Of a stretch of DNA of 64,000 bases, positions 40,550 to 49,260 are shown piece after piece. Numbering within the stretch: position 1 is the first letter of the stretch; each line of letters starts with the position of its first letter. Position numbers and translations under genes: made by a program. Source of the stretch: Mycobacterium sp. 1554424.7 (GTDB lineage: Bacteria; Actinomycetota; Actinomycetes; Mycobacteriales; Mycobacteriaceae); NCBI RefSeq assembly GCF_001665295.1, contig NZ_LZSE01000129.1, forward strand, positions 1 through 64,000, read 5' to 3'. The notes under the pieces were generated by a model. It worked only from the letters and a program-made list of their open reading frames with translations. It ran no database searches and was not told the origin of the DNA.

Positions 40550-41710
40550 ATGACGCTCGACGTAGGTTCCACGCCCTCAGTGCGCGACCGTGCGCACGAC
40601 ATCCGCCGCGAGCGCCGGATGATGCGCGCCTTCCAGAACCCGATCCTCGGCCCCCTGTTGCGCCGCTTCGGTGGCCCCGAAGACATCGTTCGGATGGGCA
40701 TGTCCTTCTGGTCTTCACGACTGATACTTTCGGCGGTCGACTCGGGCGTGTTCACCGAGTTGGCCAACGGACCCGCCTCCGAACGGGAGCTAGCCGACGC
40801 CCTCGGCTGGCACGAGCGTGCCGCGGCCACGGCGCTGGACGCCCTCGTCGCCGCCGGATTGCTGCGACGCGACCGAGCGGGCCGCTACGCCAACACGATT
40901 CGCAGCGCGATGTTCCTCGACCGGACCAAGCCCAGCTACGTCGGCGGCCTGATGGAGCTGTCCAGCAGGCGCCTCTACGGCCTTTGGTCCAGCCTGGACG
41001 ATCTGCTTCGCACCGGCCGTCCCGGCGCCGAAGAGGAACGCGGCGACAACGAATTCTTCTCGATGCTCTACCGTGATCCGTTGGCGCTCAAGGGATTTCT
41101 GGCTGGGATGACGGGCATCTCGACCGGCGAAGCGACGCTGCTGGCGGCCCGGTTTCCATGGCGGCGCTTTCGCACGTTTTGCGACGTGGGTTGCGCCCAG
41201 GGCGCGTTTCCGGTGCGGGTCGCGCTGACGCACCGCCACCTGCGGGGCACGGGTTTCGACTTCCCGGCCGTGCGACCGATTTTCGAGGAATATGTCGAGT
41301 CGTTCGATCTGGGCGGCCGGCTGGACTTCGTCGACGGAGACTTCCTCGAAGGCCCGCTGCCGCGCGCCGACGTGATCTCGTTCGGTCACGTGTTCCACGG
41401 GCGCAACCACGAGATTCGTCGGGAACTGGTGGCGAAGGCTTACGCGGCCACCCCGCCCGGCGGCGCAATCATCGTGTACGACGCGATGATTCAGTCCGGG
41501 CGACTGAAGAACCGCGGCAACAATTTCATGAGCCTGCTGTCGAGCCTCAACATCATGATGGAGTCGAGGGAGGGCTACGAGGCCTCCACCGCCGCCTGCG
41601 CCAAGCTGCTCCGCGAAGGCGGCTTCACCCGGATCAAGGTGCGACATCTCGTGGGTCCCACCTCGGCGGTGTTCGGGTACAAGCCGGGCCGGTTACCTGC
41701 GGCGGCCTGA
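40550..41710 (+). CDS. SAM-dependent O-methyltransferase (family 2 type)
   Basis: 386 residues from the ATG at 40550, after GGAAGGGG; an in-frame ATG at 40385 lies in AT-rich leader. An N-terminal winged-helix dimerisation domain (about 60-150, ELADALGWHERAAATALDAL) is followed by a Rossmann methyltransferase domain with motif I TFCDVGCAQG, FDFPAVRP, VDGDFLEGPLP and VISFGHVFHGRNH. The architecture is that of acetylserotonin/hydroxyneurosporene O-methyltransferases acting on small aromatic or lipid hydroxyls. An unusual extended N-terminal region (RRERRMMRAFQNPILGPLLR) precedes it. Substrate unknown. Confidence 0.85.
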   Translation: MTLDVGSTPSVRDRAHDIRRERRMMRAFQNPILGPLLRRFGGPEDIVRMGMSFWSSRLILSAVDSGVFTELANGPASERELADALGWHERAAATALDALVAAGLLRRDRAGRYANTIRSAMFLDRTKPSYVGGLMELSSRRLYGLWSSLDDLLRTGRPGAEEERGDNEFFSMLYRDPLALKGFLAGMTGISTGEATLLAARFPWRRFRTFCDVGCAQGAFPVRVALTHRHLRGTGFDFPAVRPIFEEYVESFDLGGRLDFVDGDFLEGPLPRADVISFGHVFHGRNHEIRRELVAKAYAATPPGGAIIVYDAMIQSGRLKNRGNNFMSLLSSLNIMMESREGYEASTAACAKLLREGGFTRIKVRHLVGPTSAVFGYKPGRLPAAA

Positions 41711-41721
41711 GGCAGCGCGCT

Positions 41722-42075
<354 letters not shown>

Positions 42076-43482
42076 TCAATCGCCGGCGGTCTCGGCGGGC
42101 GCCGACTCGGCGTGCGCGGCCGCCAATGGCTCGACCCGCCGGCCCGTGACGAGCCCTTCGTCAGGGTAGGCCTCCTCGTCGTGCACGCCGACGTCGCCGG
42201 TCTCCAGGACCTCGTCGGGCATGCGCAACTTCATGAAGAGGCCGAGGACCCTGAGGATGACGAACGTGACGAGCGCGTCCCAGACGATGATCGTGCCCGC
42301 GGCGCCGGCCTGGATCAGGATCTGTTTGGGATGGTGGCCATACAGCCAACCGGCGAAGGTCACGTCCGTCCCGGTGCTGCCACCCAGGTACACAACGACC
42401 TTCGGGTCGGCGAGGACCCCGACGAGCAGACCGCCCGCCAGGCCCGCGATGCCGTGGGTGTGAACCACACCGAGGGCGTCGTCGACCTTCTTGAACGGCC
42501 TGGTCCGGCCGAGCCAGTTCCACGACATCCAGACCAGGGACGAGGCGACGACGCCGATGATCATCGCGCCGAAGCTGTTGACGTAGCCGGCCGCCGGGGT
42601 GATGGCGACCAGCCCGGTGATCATGCCGTTGACCGCGCCCAGGAACGTGGGCTTGCGCGCCTTGCTGGCGAAGATGTCCCAGATCACCCAGGTGAGCAGC
42701 GCGACGGCGGTGGTGAGGTTGGTGTTGATCACCGCCAGGGAGGCGTCGGCACCGGCGAAATACGGGTCACCGCCGTTGAAGCCGTTCCAGCCCAGCCACA
42801 GGATGCCGGCGCCGACCGCGGCCATCGGAAGGTTGTTGGGCACCGCGCGTTCGCGGTCGCGCGCCAGCCGCGGACCGATCACCGCGGCGGCGACGAATCC
42901 GCTGGTTCCGGCGGCCAGGTGGATCACGTACCCACCGCTGAAGTCCAGCGCGCCCGCCTGTCCCCACCAGCCGCCGCCCCACACCAGGAACGCGTTGACC
43001 GAGTAGGCGAACGTCGACCACAGCGGCACGAAGATAAGCCACACCTTGAAGTTCATCCGGCCGACCACGCTGCCGAGGAACAGCAGCGGAGTGATGGCGG
43101 CGAACACGAACTGGAAGTACGCCAGCGTGGTCTCCGAGAACCGGAACTTCGGCATGGTGCCGTCCAACAGCGGGATGACGGCCTGTCCCTGGTTGTCGGT
43201 GCCCAGGATGGTGTGCGGAATCCCGACCGCGGCCCTCAGGATGCCGGGGCCGAGCTTGAGCGGCTCACCGAACCCCATCTTGAATCCCCAGAGCACCCAC
43301 ACGACCAGCACCAGCGAGAATCCGGTGAAGGCCATCAGCATGGTGTTGACGGCCCACTTCTTCTGCACGATGCCGCCGTACAGCACGGCGATGCCTGGGA
43401 TGCTCATCAGGCCGACCAGAGTCGCGGCCATCAATTGCCAGGCGTTGTCTCCGGGATTCAGCCAATCGGGATAAGGCAACAT
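42076..43482 (-). CDS. amt: Ammonium transporter
   Basis: 468 residues with about eleven transmembrane helices. Amt-family residues include the periplasmic Asp and first pore His in DFSGGYVIHLAAG, the second pore His in GVVHTHGIAGLAGGLL, and the phenylalanine gate region. It conducts ammonium across the inner membrane. The C-terminal cytosolic tail of about 60 residues is longer than average and acidic. Co-transcribed with glnB. Upstream, at 43574-43589, the minus strand reads AACAC, six bases, GAAAC, which resembles a GlnR half-site pair. Confidence 0.94.
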   Translation of the reverse strand: MLPYPDWLNPGDNAWQLMAATLVGLMSIPGIAVLYGGIVQKKWAVNTMLMAFTGFSLVLVVWVLWGFKMGFGEPLKLGPGILRAAVGIPHTILGTDNQGQAVIPLLDGTMPKFRFSETTLAYFQFVFAAITPLLFLGSVVGRMNFKVWLIFVPLWSTFAYSVNAFLVWGGGWWGQAGALDFSGGYVIHLAAGTSGFVAAAVIGPRLARDRERAVPNNLPMAAVGAGILWLGWNGFNGGDPYFAGADASLAVINTNLTTAVALLTWVIWDIFASKARKPTFLGAVNGMITGLVAITPAAGYVNSFGAMIIGVVASSLVWMSWNWLGRTRPFKKVDDALGVVHTHGIAGLAGGLLVGVLADPKVVVYLGGSTGTDVTFAGWLYGHHPKQILIQAGAAGTIIVWDALVTFVILRVLGLFMKLRMPDEVLETGDVGVHDEEAYPDEGLVTGRRVEPLAAAHAESAPAETAGD

Positions 43483-43869
43483 GGTTCAGACACACCCCAA
43501 TTCGAGCCGGCGGGCTATAAATCAGCTGCGGTGCGAAGTGACGCCGTAGACGGGTGAAGCCTTTGCCCGGAATGTTTCAGGCGTGTGTTCAATTGTTTAA
43601 ATCCTGATTTCAACTGCCCCATGCCATGACGGGCCCTCCCGAGGACGGCCGCGCGAGTGTTAGCTGGCCGTTGCACTACAGCCGGCCCCGGCCGGGCGAG
43701 CGTGGCGCGCGGGAATTTGCTTGCGCACCAATCAATTTCACACGAGTGCAATAGGGCACCAAGTGTCGTTTTGCTGAACTAATTGCGCCGCAACATCGTC
43801 GGAGTTATATAGGCCGGTTCGTGAGGCCCACTCGGGGCCGCATGCTGGACGTCTGTGGACAGGAAAGCT
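43483..43869. promoter_or_regulatory. 387-bp divergent promoter region of amt and the flavin monooxygenase
   Basis: Contains no convincing gene; a 78-codon minus-strand frame at 43515-43751 has no recognisable features. On the amt side, an AT-rich stretch near 43585-43615 and a possible GlnR-like AACAC-n6-GAAAC (43574-43589) are present. On the monooxygenase side, TTTGCTGAACTAAT at 43770-43783 matches a motif in front of the downstream P450 gene. Confidence 0.5.
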
Positions 43870-45084
43870 ATGCAACGGGATTCGCGGCTGAGTGGTCGAG
43901 CGGGCGCGCCGAGGCTCGTCCACACGGATGCGCAGGAGCATCAGGTCGTCGTCGTCGGCGCGGGCGCCGCGGGTGTTTCGATGGCGCTCAGCCTGCGTGA
44001 CCGTGGCGTGCGTCCACTGCTGATCGACCGTGCCGACGAGGTGGCCTCGTCCTGGCGGGGGCGCTACGACAGGCTGAAACTCAATACCTGCAAACAGTTT
44101 TCGCATCTTCCCGGGCGGCCGTTTTCCAAGGACACGCCGGTTTTTCCCACCCGCGACCAGGTCGTCGCCCACCTCGAAAACCACGCCCGCGACGACGGGA
44201 TCGAGTTGCGGCTGGGCACCGAGGTGTCCCGGATCGACCGCCGCGGCGACGGCTGGTTGTTGCGCGGCACGTCCGGCGACATTTCCTGCCGGCAGGTGGT
44301 CATGGCGACCGGATACGAGCACACGCCGCTGATGCCGTCTTGGCCGGGCCTCGACGGCTTCGAGGGCCGCGTGCTGCATTCGTCGGCGTACCGCAACCCC
44401 GGCCCATATTCCGACCAGCGCGTCCTCGTGGTCGGGGCCGGCTCGTCGGCGCTGGAGATCGTCCATGACGTGGCCACCGGCGGGGCGCGCAAAGCGTGGC
44501 TGGCTGTGCGCACGTCACCGAACATCATGCTTCGCTCGCTGCCGGGCGGCCTGCCCTCGGATCTGATCGCGACGCCGCTTTTCCGCGCGCCCGTTCGGCT
44601 CGCCGATGCGCTGGCGGAGGTCGGTCGCCGGTTGAGCGTGGGAGACCTTGCCGCATACGGGTTACCGACGCCCGCCGAAGGCGTGTTCGCGCGCGGGATT
44701 AGGCTCGGCCGCGCACCCGCGATCGTCGACAAGGATGTGATCGACGCCATCCGCGGCGGTTCGTTCGAGGTGGTCCCGACCATCGAGCGATTCGACGGTT
44801 CCGGCGTCCGGCTGGTCGACGGGCGGCGCCTGGAACCGGATGCGGTCATCTGCGCCACGGGCTACCGGCGCGGCCTGGAACCCTTGGTGGGCCACCTCGG
44901 GGTGCTCGACGATTGCGGCCTGCCCGTGGCCACCGGCGAAACGCCGGCCGCGGCGGGCCTGCGGTTCATCGGCTTCCAGTCCCGTCCGGGGCTGCTCGGC
45001 TATGTCGCAAGGCAGTCCAGAAGCGTTGCCCGGCGCATTGCGGCCGAACTCGAGGCCACCGCGCCGTCGGGTCAACTTCAGTGA
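43870..45084 (+). CDS. Flavin-containing monooxygenase (NAD(P)/FAD-dependent)
   Basis: 404 residues from the ATG at 43870 (AGGAA five bases upstream); a GTG at 43855 is the alternative. FAD motif VVGAGAAG (about 29-36), NADPH motif VVGAGSSALE, and MATGYEHTP plus ICATGYRRG, the ATG segments typical of FMO, Baeyer-Villiger and related enzymes. The canonical FXGXXXHXXX(W/F) motif is only partly seen in FEGRVLHSSAYRN. Related to YUCCA/CzcO-like oxidoreductases. It shares an upstream motif with the P450 gene that follows, so the two may act on one substrate. Confidence 0.88.
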   Translation: MQRDSRLSGRAGAPRLVHTDAQEHQVVVVGAGAAGVSMALSLRDRGVRPLLIDRADEVASSWRGRYDRLKLNTCKQFSHLPGRPFSKDTPVFPTRDQVVAHLENHARDDGIELRLGTEVSRIDRRGDGWLLRGTSGDISCRQVVMATGYEHTPLMPSWPGLDGFEGRVLHSSAYRNPGPYSDQRVLVVGAGSSALEIVHDVATGGARKAWLAVRTSPNIMLRSLPGGLPSDLIATPLFRAPVRLADALAEVGRRLSVGDLAAYGLPTPAEGVFARGIRLGRAPAIVDKDVIDAIRGGSFEVVPTIERFDGSGVRLVDGRRLEPDAVICATGYRRGLEPLVGHLGVLDDCGLPVATGETPAAAGLRFIGFQSRPGLLGYVARQSRSVARRIAAELEATAPSGQLQ

Positions 45085-45192
45085 CTGTGGCTAACCGTCA
45101 ATACTTGTATCATCAATATTGCGAATGCTATTCAACATGTGAGCAAAATCGTTTGTTGAACTAATCAATGCGTCGATCCGTGTTAGCTAGGT
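45085..45192 (+). promoter_or_regulatory. AT-rich spacer with inverted repeat in front of the P450 gene
   Basis: Markedly AT-rich for this genome. TTCAACA (45131-45137) and TGTTGAA (45154-45160) form an inverted repeat with a 16-base spacer. TTTGTTGAACTAAT at 45152-45165 differs at one base from 43770-43783 upstream of the monooxygenase gene. Probably a regulator binding site about 30 bases before the P450 start codon. Confidence 0.5.
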
Positions 45193-46572
45193 ATGACGCA
45201 ATTACAAACGGCGGCGAGGCCGGACTTGCCGCAGGCGCGGGCCCATCGCGTCCGCGACTGGGCGCGATCGCTGCGCGTGGGACTCGACCCCGAGGCCTAC
45301 TTTCGTCGGCGCGCCGACAGCCGCGATCCGTTCGTGGTGATCTTCCCGGGCCTCGGGCCCGTGCACTTCCTCACCACCGCCCGGGACGCGCAGCAGTTGT
45401 TGACCACGCCGCGGGAGACCCTGTGCGCGCCGACGCCCAATCCGATCGAGCCGATCGTGGGGCCGGATTCCGTGATCCTGACCTCCGGCGAGCACCATCG
45501 CAGCCAGCGCCGCCTGATGTCCCCGGCGTTTCACGGCGCCCAGATGCGCCGGCGTGCGGACGCGATAGCCAAAGCCGTGCTCGCCGAGGTGGATTCGTGG
45601 CGCCCGGGCGACCGGGTGGCGCTGCACCGCACCACCCAGGCCATCACGCTGCGCATCATCGTCGAGACCGTGCTGGGGGTGGATGAGGCGCGCATCGAAG
45701 AGTACGCCGGCGTGGTGTCCGCGCTGATGAACGCGAACACCGCATCCCTGCTGTTGCTGCCGGCGCTGCGCAGGAACTTCGCCGGCCTGGGCCCGTGGGC
45801 TCGGCTGGTGCGCCTGCGCACCGAATTCCAGGGCATGCTTTCCGACCAGATGGAGCACGACCGCGGCGCCCTCGGTCACGGTGCCGTGTTGAGCGACCTG
45901 TTGCGCGAAAACGACCACGCGCGGACGGGTCTCGACGACGACGACCTGCAACAGCAGCTTCGGACGATGGTGGTCGCCGGACACGACACCACGGCCGCCG
46001 CGCTGGCGTGGGCGCTGTACCACATTCACCGCGACTGCGAGGTCCGCGCGCGGCTCGCCGACGAGCTCTCCGCCGATCCCGCGCCGCACGAGATGCCGAG
46101 GCTCCCCTATCTGTCCGCGGTCATCAAAGAGACGCTGAGGATGCACCCCGCGGTGCCGGTCGTCCTGCGCAAGCTCATCGAACCGCAATCCATCGGTTCG
46201 GTGCGGTATCGCGGCGGCGACATCGTCGGAATCGCGCTGCCCGCCGTCCATTTCAGCTCCGATGTGTGGCGCGATCCCTACCGGTTCGATCCCGATCGCT
46301 TTCTCGCCGGCAACCCGACACCGTTCGAATACCTGCCTTTTGGCGGCGGGCACCGCCGCTGCCTGGGGGCGGCCTTCGCCAACTATGAAATGGCCGTCGC
46401 AGTCGGCACCATCATGCGCTCGGTGGAGCTGAGCATGCCGCGGCGAGAGCGCCGCAGAAAGCCGCCGCGTTCGGTACCGCGCGGCATCGCCGTCGTCCCG
46501 CGCCGGGAGGTGAAGCTCGTGGTCAGCCGAACTGGGTCTGCGGCCGGGGCATCGCGGCGCCGTCGACGGTGA
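45193..46572 (+). CDS. Cytochrome P450
   Basis: 459 residues. I-helix oxygen-activation motif VAGHDTTAAALAW, K-helix ExxR in KETLRMHP, and heme-binding loop FGGGHRRCLG with proximal Cys390. Length and the basic C-terminus (ASRRRRR) are like the mycobacterial CYP135/137/138 group, but the family cannot be fixed by eye. It requires ferredoxin and a reductase, neither of which is adjacent. The last 50 bases overlap the end of the convergent DUF427 gene. Confidence 0.92.
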   Translation: MTQLQTAARPDLPQARAHRVRDWARSLRVGLDPEAYFRRRADSRDPFVVIFPGLGPVHFLTTARDAQQLLTTPRETLCAPTPNPIEPIVGPDSVILTSGEHHRSQRRLMSPAFHGAQMRRRADAIAKAVLAEVDSWRPGDRVALHRTTQAITLRIIVETVLGVDEARIEEYAGVVSALMNANTASLLLLPALRRNFAGLGPWARLVRLRTEFQGMLSDQMEHDRGALGHGAVLSDLLRENDHARTGLDDDDLQQQLRTMVVAGHDTTAAALAWALYHIHRDCEVRARLADELSADPAPHEMPRLPYLSAVIKETLRMHPAVPVVLRKLIEPQSIGSVRYRGGDIVGIALPAVHFSSDVWRDPYRFDPDRFLAGNPTPFEYLPFGGGHRRCLGAAFANYEMAVAVGTIMRSVELSMPRRERRRKPPRSVPRGIAVVPRREVKLVVSRTGSAAGASRRRRR

Positions 46573-47293
46573 TGTCGACCTTCTCGTTGTAGAAGGCCAC
46601 CAGGCCGGCGATTTGGTAGACCGCCGGCAGCGGGTAGTGGTACGTCCAGGCCAGGTCCGGGTGCGCGGTCTCCCCCAGCCGCACCGACCAGTAGCCCGAC
46701 GTCACACCCTTGTACGGGCACAGCGTCTGCGTCGGGCTGGGTTCCAGGTGCTCGAAGGCGATGTCCGTCGGATCGATGTAATACCTTGTGGGCAAACCGG
46801 TTTCGAACAGCAACACCGGGGACCGGGTGTCGGCCAGCACGGTTCCCTCCAGCTCGACCCGGACATGCCGGTGCGAGCGCAGCGCGTCGACCCGCGAATA
46901 CGGGTTGCGCGGGTGGCCGTAGATCGGCTCGTCTTCCTCGAACCAGCGCAGCGGATCCCATTCGAATCGCACGGTGCCGGCCACGGGGCTGTCGCCGTCG
47001 GCGTCAAACACCCGCGCCGCCGAGGGATAGGTTTGGCCGTCGCCGACCAGGGAGTGCAGCCGCGACGGCCCGAGCTGCACCTTCTGTGGGTGGTCCTCGT
47101 CGCGCAGGAATTCCGTGCGGACGTCCGCCAGCGGCACGTAATACGCCGGGTAGTAAGGCAATTCCCACACGTACCGGGCCGCGGTGGTGTCGAAGACCAG
47201 TTCGTGACCGAGATAGCCGCGGACCCGCCGCGGCGCGGGCTCGATGCGCCCGCGGGTGGCGGCCATCTGCGGGTAGTCGCGGTCGGCGCTCAT
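46523..47293 (-). CDS. Double DUF427-domain protein
   Basis: 256 residues from the ATG at 47293, which overlaps the preceding stop (ATGA). Two DUF427 beta-rich units are visible; the second has the characteristic CPYKGVTSGYWSVR and AFYNEKVDITVDG segments. The fold is small and cytosolic; the biochemical role is unknown, though these proteins are widespread in actinobacteria. Third gene of an operon with dienelactone hydrolase and DUF6295 genes. Confidence 0.82.
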   Translation of the reverse strand: MSADRDYPQMAATRGRIEPAPRRVRGYLGHELVFDTTAARYVWELPYYPAYYVPLADVRTEFLRDEDHPQKVQLGPSRLHSLVGDGQTYPSAARVFDADGDSPVAGTVRFEWDPLRWFEEDEPIYGHPRNPYSRVDALRSHRHVRVELEGTVLADTRSPVLLFETGLPTRYYIDPTDIAFEHLEPSPTQTLCPYKGVTSGYWSVRLGETAHPDLAWTYHYPLPAVYQIAGLVAFYNEKVDITVDGAAMPRPQTQFG

Positions 47294-47565
47294 GTCTGGT
47301 CCTTCGAGGCCAGGCCGGCCGGCGCATTGGCGATCGCCTGGTGGATGGCGTCGGCCAGCGCCAGGGCGCTCTCCTCGGTGAGTTCGAGCGCGACGCGCGC
47401 CGACGGGCCCAGCTCCGGGTTGATCACGTCGATGTTGACCGTGTGGCCGTAGGGCGCGTGGACGGGATGGTCGACGTACACCGTGGCGCGGGTGGCGCCG
47501 AACCAGCCGGTCCTGCCCTTGCCGCTGCCGTCGATCCGCACGTGTTCGGTGAGGTATGTGCACAT
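47290..47565 (-). CDS. DUF6295-type small protein
   Basis: 91 residues beginning MCTYLTEHVRIDGSGKG. The pattern fits a small actinobacterial beta-sandwich family (DUF6295) with HPVHAPYGHTVNIDV in the middle and a helical C-terminus. One cysteine near the N-terminus and several histidines could bind metal, but this is speculation. Starts 12 bases after the dienelactone hydrolase gene and overlaps the DUF427 gene by four bases. Confidence 0.75.
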   Translation of the reverse strand: MCTYLTEHVRIDGSGKGRTGWFGATRATVYVDHPVHAPYGHTVNIDVINPELGPSARVALELTEESALALADAIHQAIANAPAGLASKDQT

Positions 47566-47577
47566 GTGTTGCGAGGC

Positions 47578-48333
47578 CTAGCCTTTCAGGTGGGTGGCGA
47601 AGAATTCGTCGATGCGCCGCCAGCCGTCGACGGCGGCCTCCGGCCGGTACGCCGGCCGGTCGACGGAGAAGAACGAATGGCCCGCGCCGTCGTAGGAAAC
47701 AAACTCGTGGGGCTTGTCGAATTTGGTCAGCTCCGCGTCCAGGGTGGCCACGGCGGGCGGCGCCGGGAACCTGTCGTCGGCCCCGAACAGCCCGAGCAGC
47801 GGGCAGCTCAGCTTCGGCGCCAGGTGCAGGATCGGCTGCATGGCCTTGGGCATGCCCTCGATCAAGTCCTCGACGATGAACGCGCCGTAGCAGTCCACCG
47901 CGGCATCGAACGGCAGCGAGCACGCCGCCAGGAACGCGTGCCGCCCGCCCGAGCAGTGCCCGATGACGCCGAACTTCCCGTTGGCACCCGGCAAGGACCG
48001 CAGGTGCTCGACCGCGCCCGCCACGTCGCCGATCAGGCGCTCGTCGGGTACGCCGCCGGCGGCCCGCACCGTCGCGGCGGCGTCGTCGGGCGCGGCGCCC
48101 GGAGCCTCGCGCGAATACAGGTTGGGGGCAACGGCGTGATAGCCGCTGACGGCGAGCCGCCGCACGAACTCCTTGGTTTCCCGATCATAGCCGGGCATGT
48201 GGTGGATCCACACGATTCCGCCGCGCGATCCGTCCGCGAGTGGGGACGCGCGGTAGGCCTCGATCTCGTCGCCGCCATGGCCGGTGATGGTGATCGTTTC
48301 CGCGCGGATAGCGTCCGGACTTACTGCGCTCAC
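47578..48333 (-). CDS. Dienelactone hydrolase-family protein
   Basis: 251 residues from a GTG at 48333, with GAAGGAG upstream; an in-frame extension to 48498 is non-conserved. Alpha/beta hydrolase with nucleophile elbow GHCSGG (Cys127, typical of dienelactone hydrolases), Asp in FGADDRFP and His in GAGHSFF. Dienelactone hydrolases open the lactone ring in chlorocatechol degradation; many actinobacterial relatives have other ester substrates. First gene of a three-gene operon. Confidence 0.88.
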   Translation of the reverse strand: MSAVSPDAIRAETITITGHGGDEIEAYRASPLADGSRGGIVWIHHMPGYDRETKEFVRRLAVSGYHAVAPNLYSREAPGAAPDDAAATVRAAGGVPDERLIGDVAGAVEHLRSLPGANGKFGVIGHCSGGRHAFLAACSLPFDAAVDCYGAFIVEDLIEGMPKAMQPILHLAPKLSCPLLGLFGADDRFPAPPAVATLDAELTKFDKPHEFVSYDGAGHSFFSVDRPAYRPEAAVDGWRRIDEFFATHLKG

Positions 48334-48422
48334 GCCTGCTCCTTCGTTGGTGCGCCCCGCCGGAACCAACGTAACCGAATTGCGCCATGGCGGAACCGGC
48401 CCCGTCCTGACGTCGGGCGTTG

Positions 48423-48821
48423 TCAATCGCTTCCCGGAGAGGCGGTCGCCAGGCCATGCGACACGGCGGCCTCGATGAGTCGGCGATCGTATGCGCACAA
48501 GGCCGTCAGGCTGCGTCGGTTGGCGTGAGCTGTGGCCAGGTGTATCGCATCGAGCGTGCGCAGGTCGGTGGGGGGGACGATGGCCGCTGCCGCAGCAATA
48601 GCGTCAGTCAGCACCAAGGTGTCGATCGTTGAGGCGACACTTCGCGCTCTGGCCACGGTGGCGGGCCCAACCCGCGCGGCCGCGCGGATGAGCTCGATGT
48701 GACCGATCGCGCTCGTAGCAAGGTCTTCGTCCGGACGATCGTTCAGCCAATCAATTAGGCCTTCCGATTCTTTCTCAGCGGCAACAAGTTTGACGATTGC
48801 CGAGGTGTCGAGGTAGATCAT
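48423..48821 (-). CDS. vapC: VapC-type PIN-domain ribonuclease toxin
   Basis: 132 residues. PIN-domain acidic residues Asp5 (YLDTSA), Glu43 (HIELIRA), Asp91 (LDAIHLA) and Asp112 (YDRRL) are all present. The expected activity is magnesium-dependent cleavage of tRNA or rRNA. The start overlaps the vapB stop (ATGA). Most similar in pattern, by memory, to the VapC47 group. Confidence 0.92.
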   Translation of the reverse strand: MIYLDTSAIVKLVAAEKESEGLIDWLNDRPDEDLATSAIGHIELIRAAARVGPATVARARSVASTIDTLVLTDAIAAAAAIVPPTDLRTLDAIHLATAHANRRSLTALCAYDRRLIEAAVSHGLATASPGSD

Positions 48822-49087
48822 CGGTCGGCTCGTTGCTCTTCCAGCATCGAACTGAGCGAGTGACCTTCAACCAGATCGGCCATGCTGAAGGGAACTCGTG
48901 GCGCGGTAGCGGGGATTAATTGGCCTTCAGCGATGAGCTTGCCGCGGGCCTGCTCGGCGGGTGTGAGTGGAACCAGGCGTGCCACGGGCCGACCCCGGTC
49001 CGTGATTTGAATGGTTAACCCCGCCTTCGCTTTCGCTACCCACGCGCTGGCGTTTTGGCGTAGCTCGCGAATTCCGATCACTTCCAC
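48818..49087 (-). CDS. vapB: VapB-type antitoxin (Phd/YefM family)
   Basis: 89 residues. The N-terminal Phd/YefM DNA-binding domain (IGIRELRQNASAWVAKAKAG, positions 4-23) continues with ITDRGRPVARLVP. The flexible C-terminal part (about 60-89) would wrap the VapC active site. Autoregulation is likely through the palindrome immediately upstream (49095-49117). Confidence 0.9.
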   Translation of the reverse strand: MEVIGIRELRQNASAWVAKAKAGLTIQITDRGRPVARLVPLTPAEQARGKLIAEGQLIPATAPRVPFSMADLVEGHSLSSMLEEQRADR

Positions 49088-49094
49088 TCAGCCA

Positions 49095-49117
49095 GTGTAG
49101 CACTTAATGTGCTACAC
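49095..49117. promoter_or_regulatory. vapBC operator palindrome
   Basis: Perfect 9-bp arms GTGTAGCAC and GTGCTACAC around TTAAT, ending seven bases before the vapB start codon. Position and symmetry fit a VapB-VapC autorepression site, probably overlapping the promoter. Confidence 0.8.
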
Positions 49118-49260
49118 AGCGATTGGGGACACACGGTCAAGACAGCGATTGGGCCGAATGTTGTCGCCGCCGCGCGAAGCCAAGGGCCGTGAATTGCTGG
49201 AAAACGGATACGGCGCGGGGCAAGATGGTTCCTCAAGCAGCAACGCGGAAGGACACTGCG

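Noticed and set aside
43515-43751. 78-codon minus-strand frame upstream of amt
   Set aside because: No conserved feature, sits in a promoter region, and no convincing ribosome binding site.
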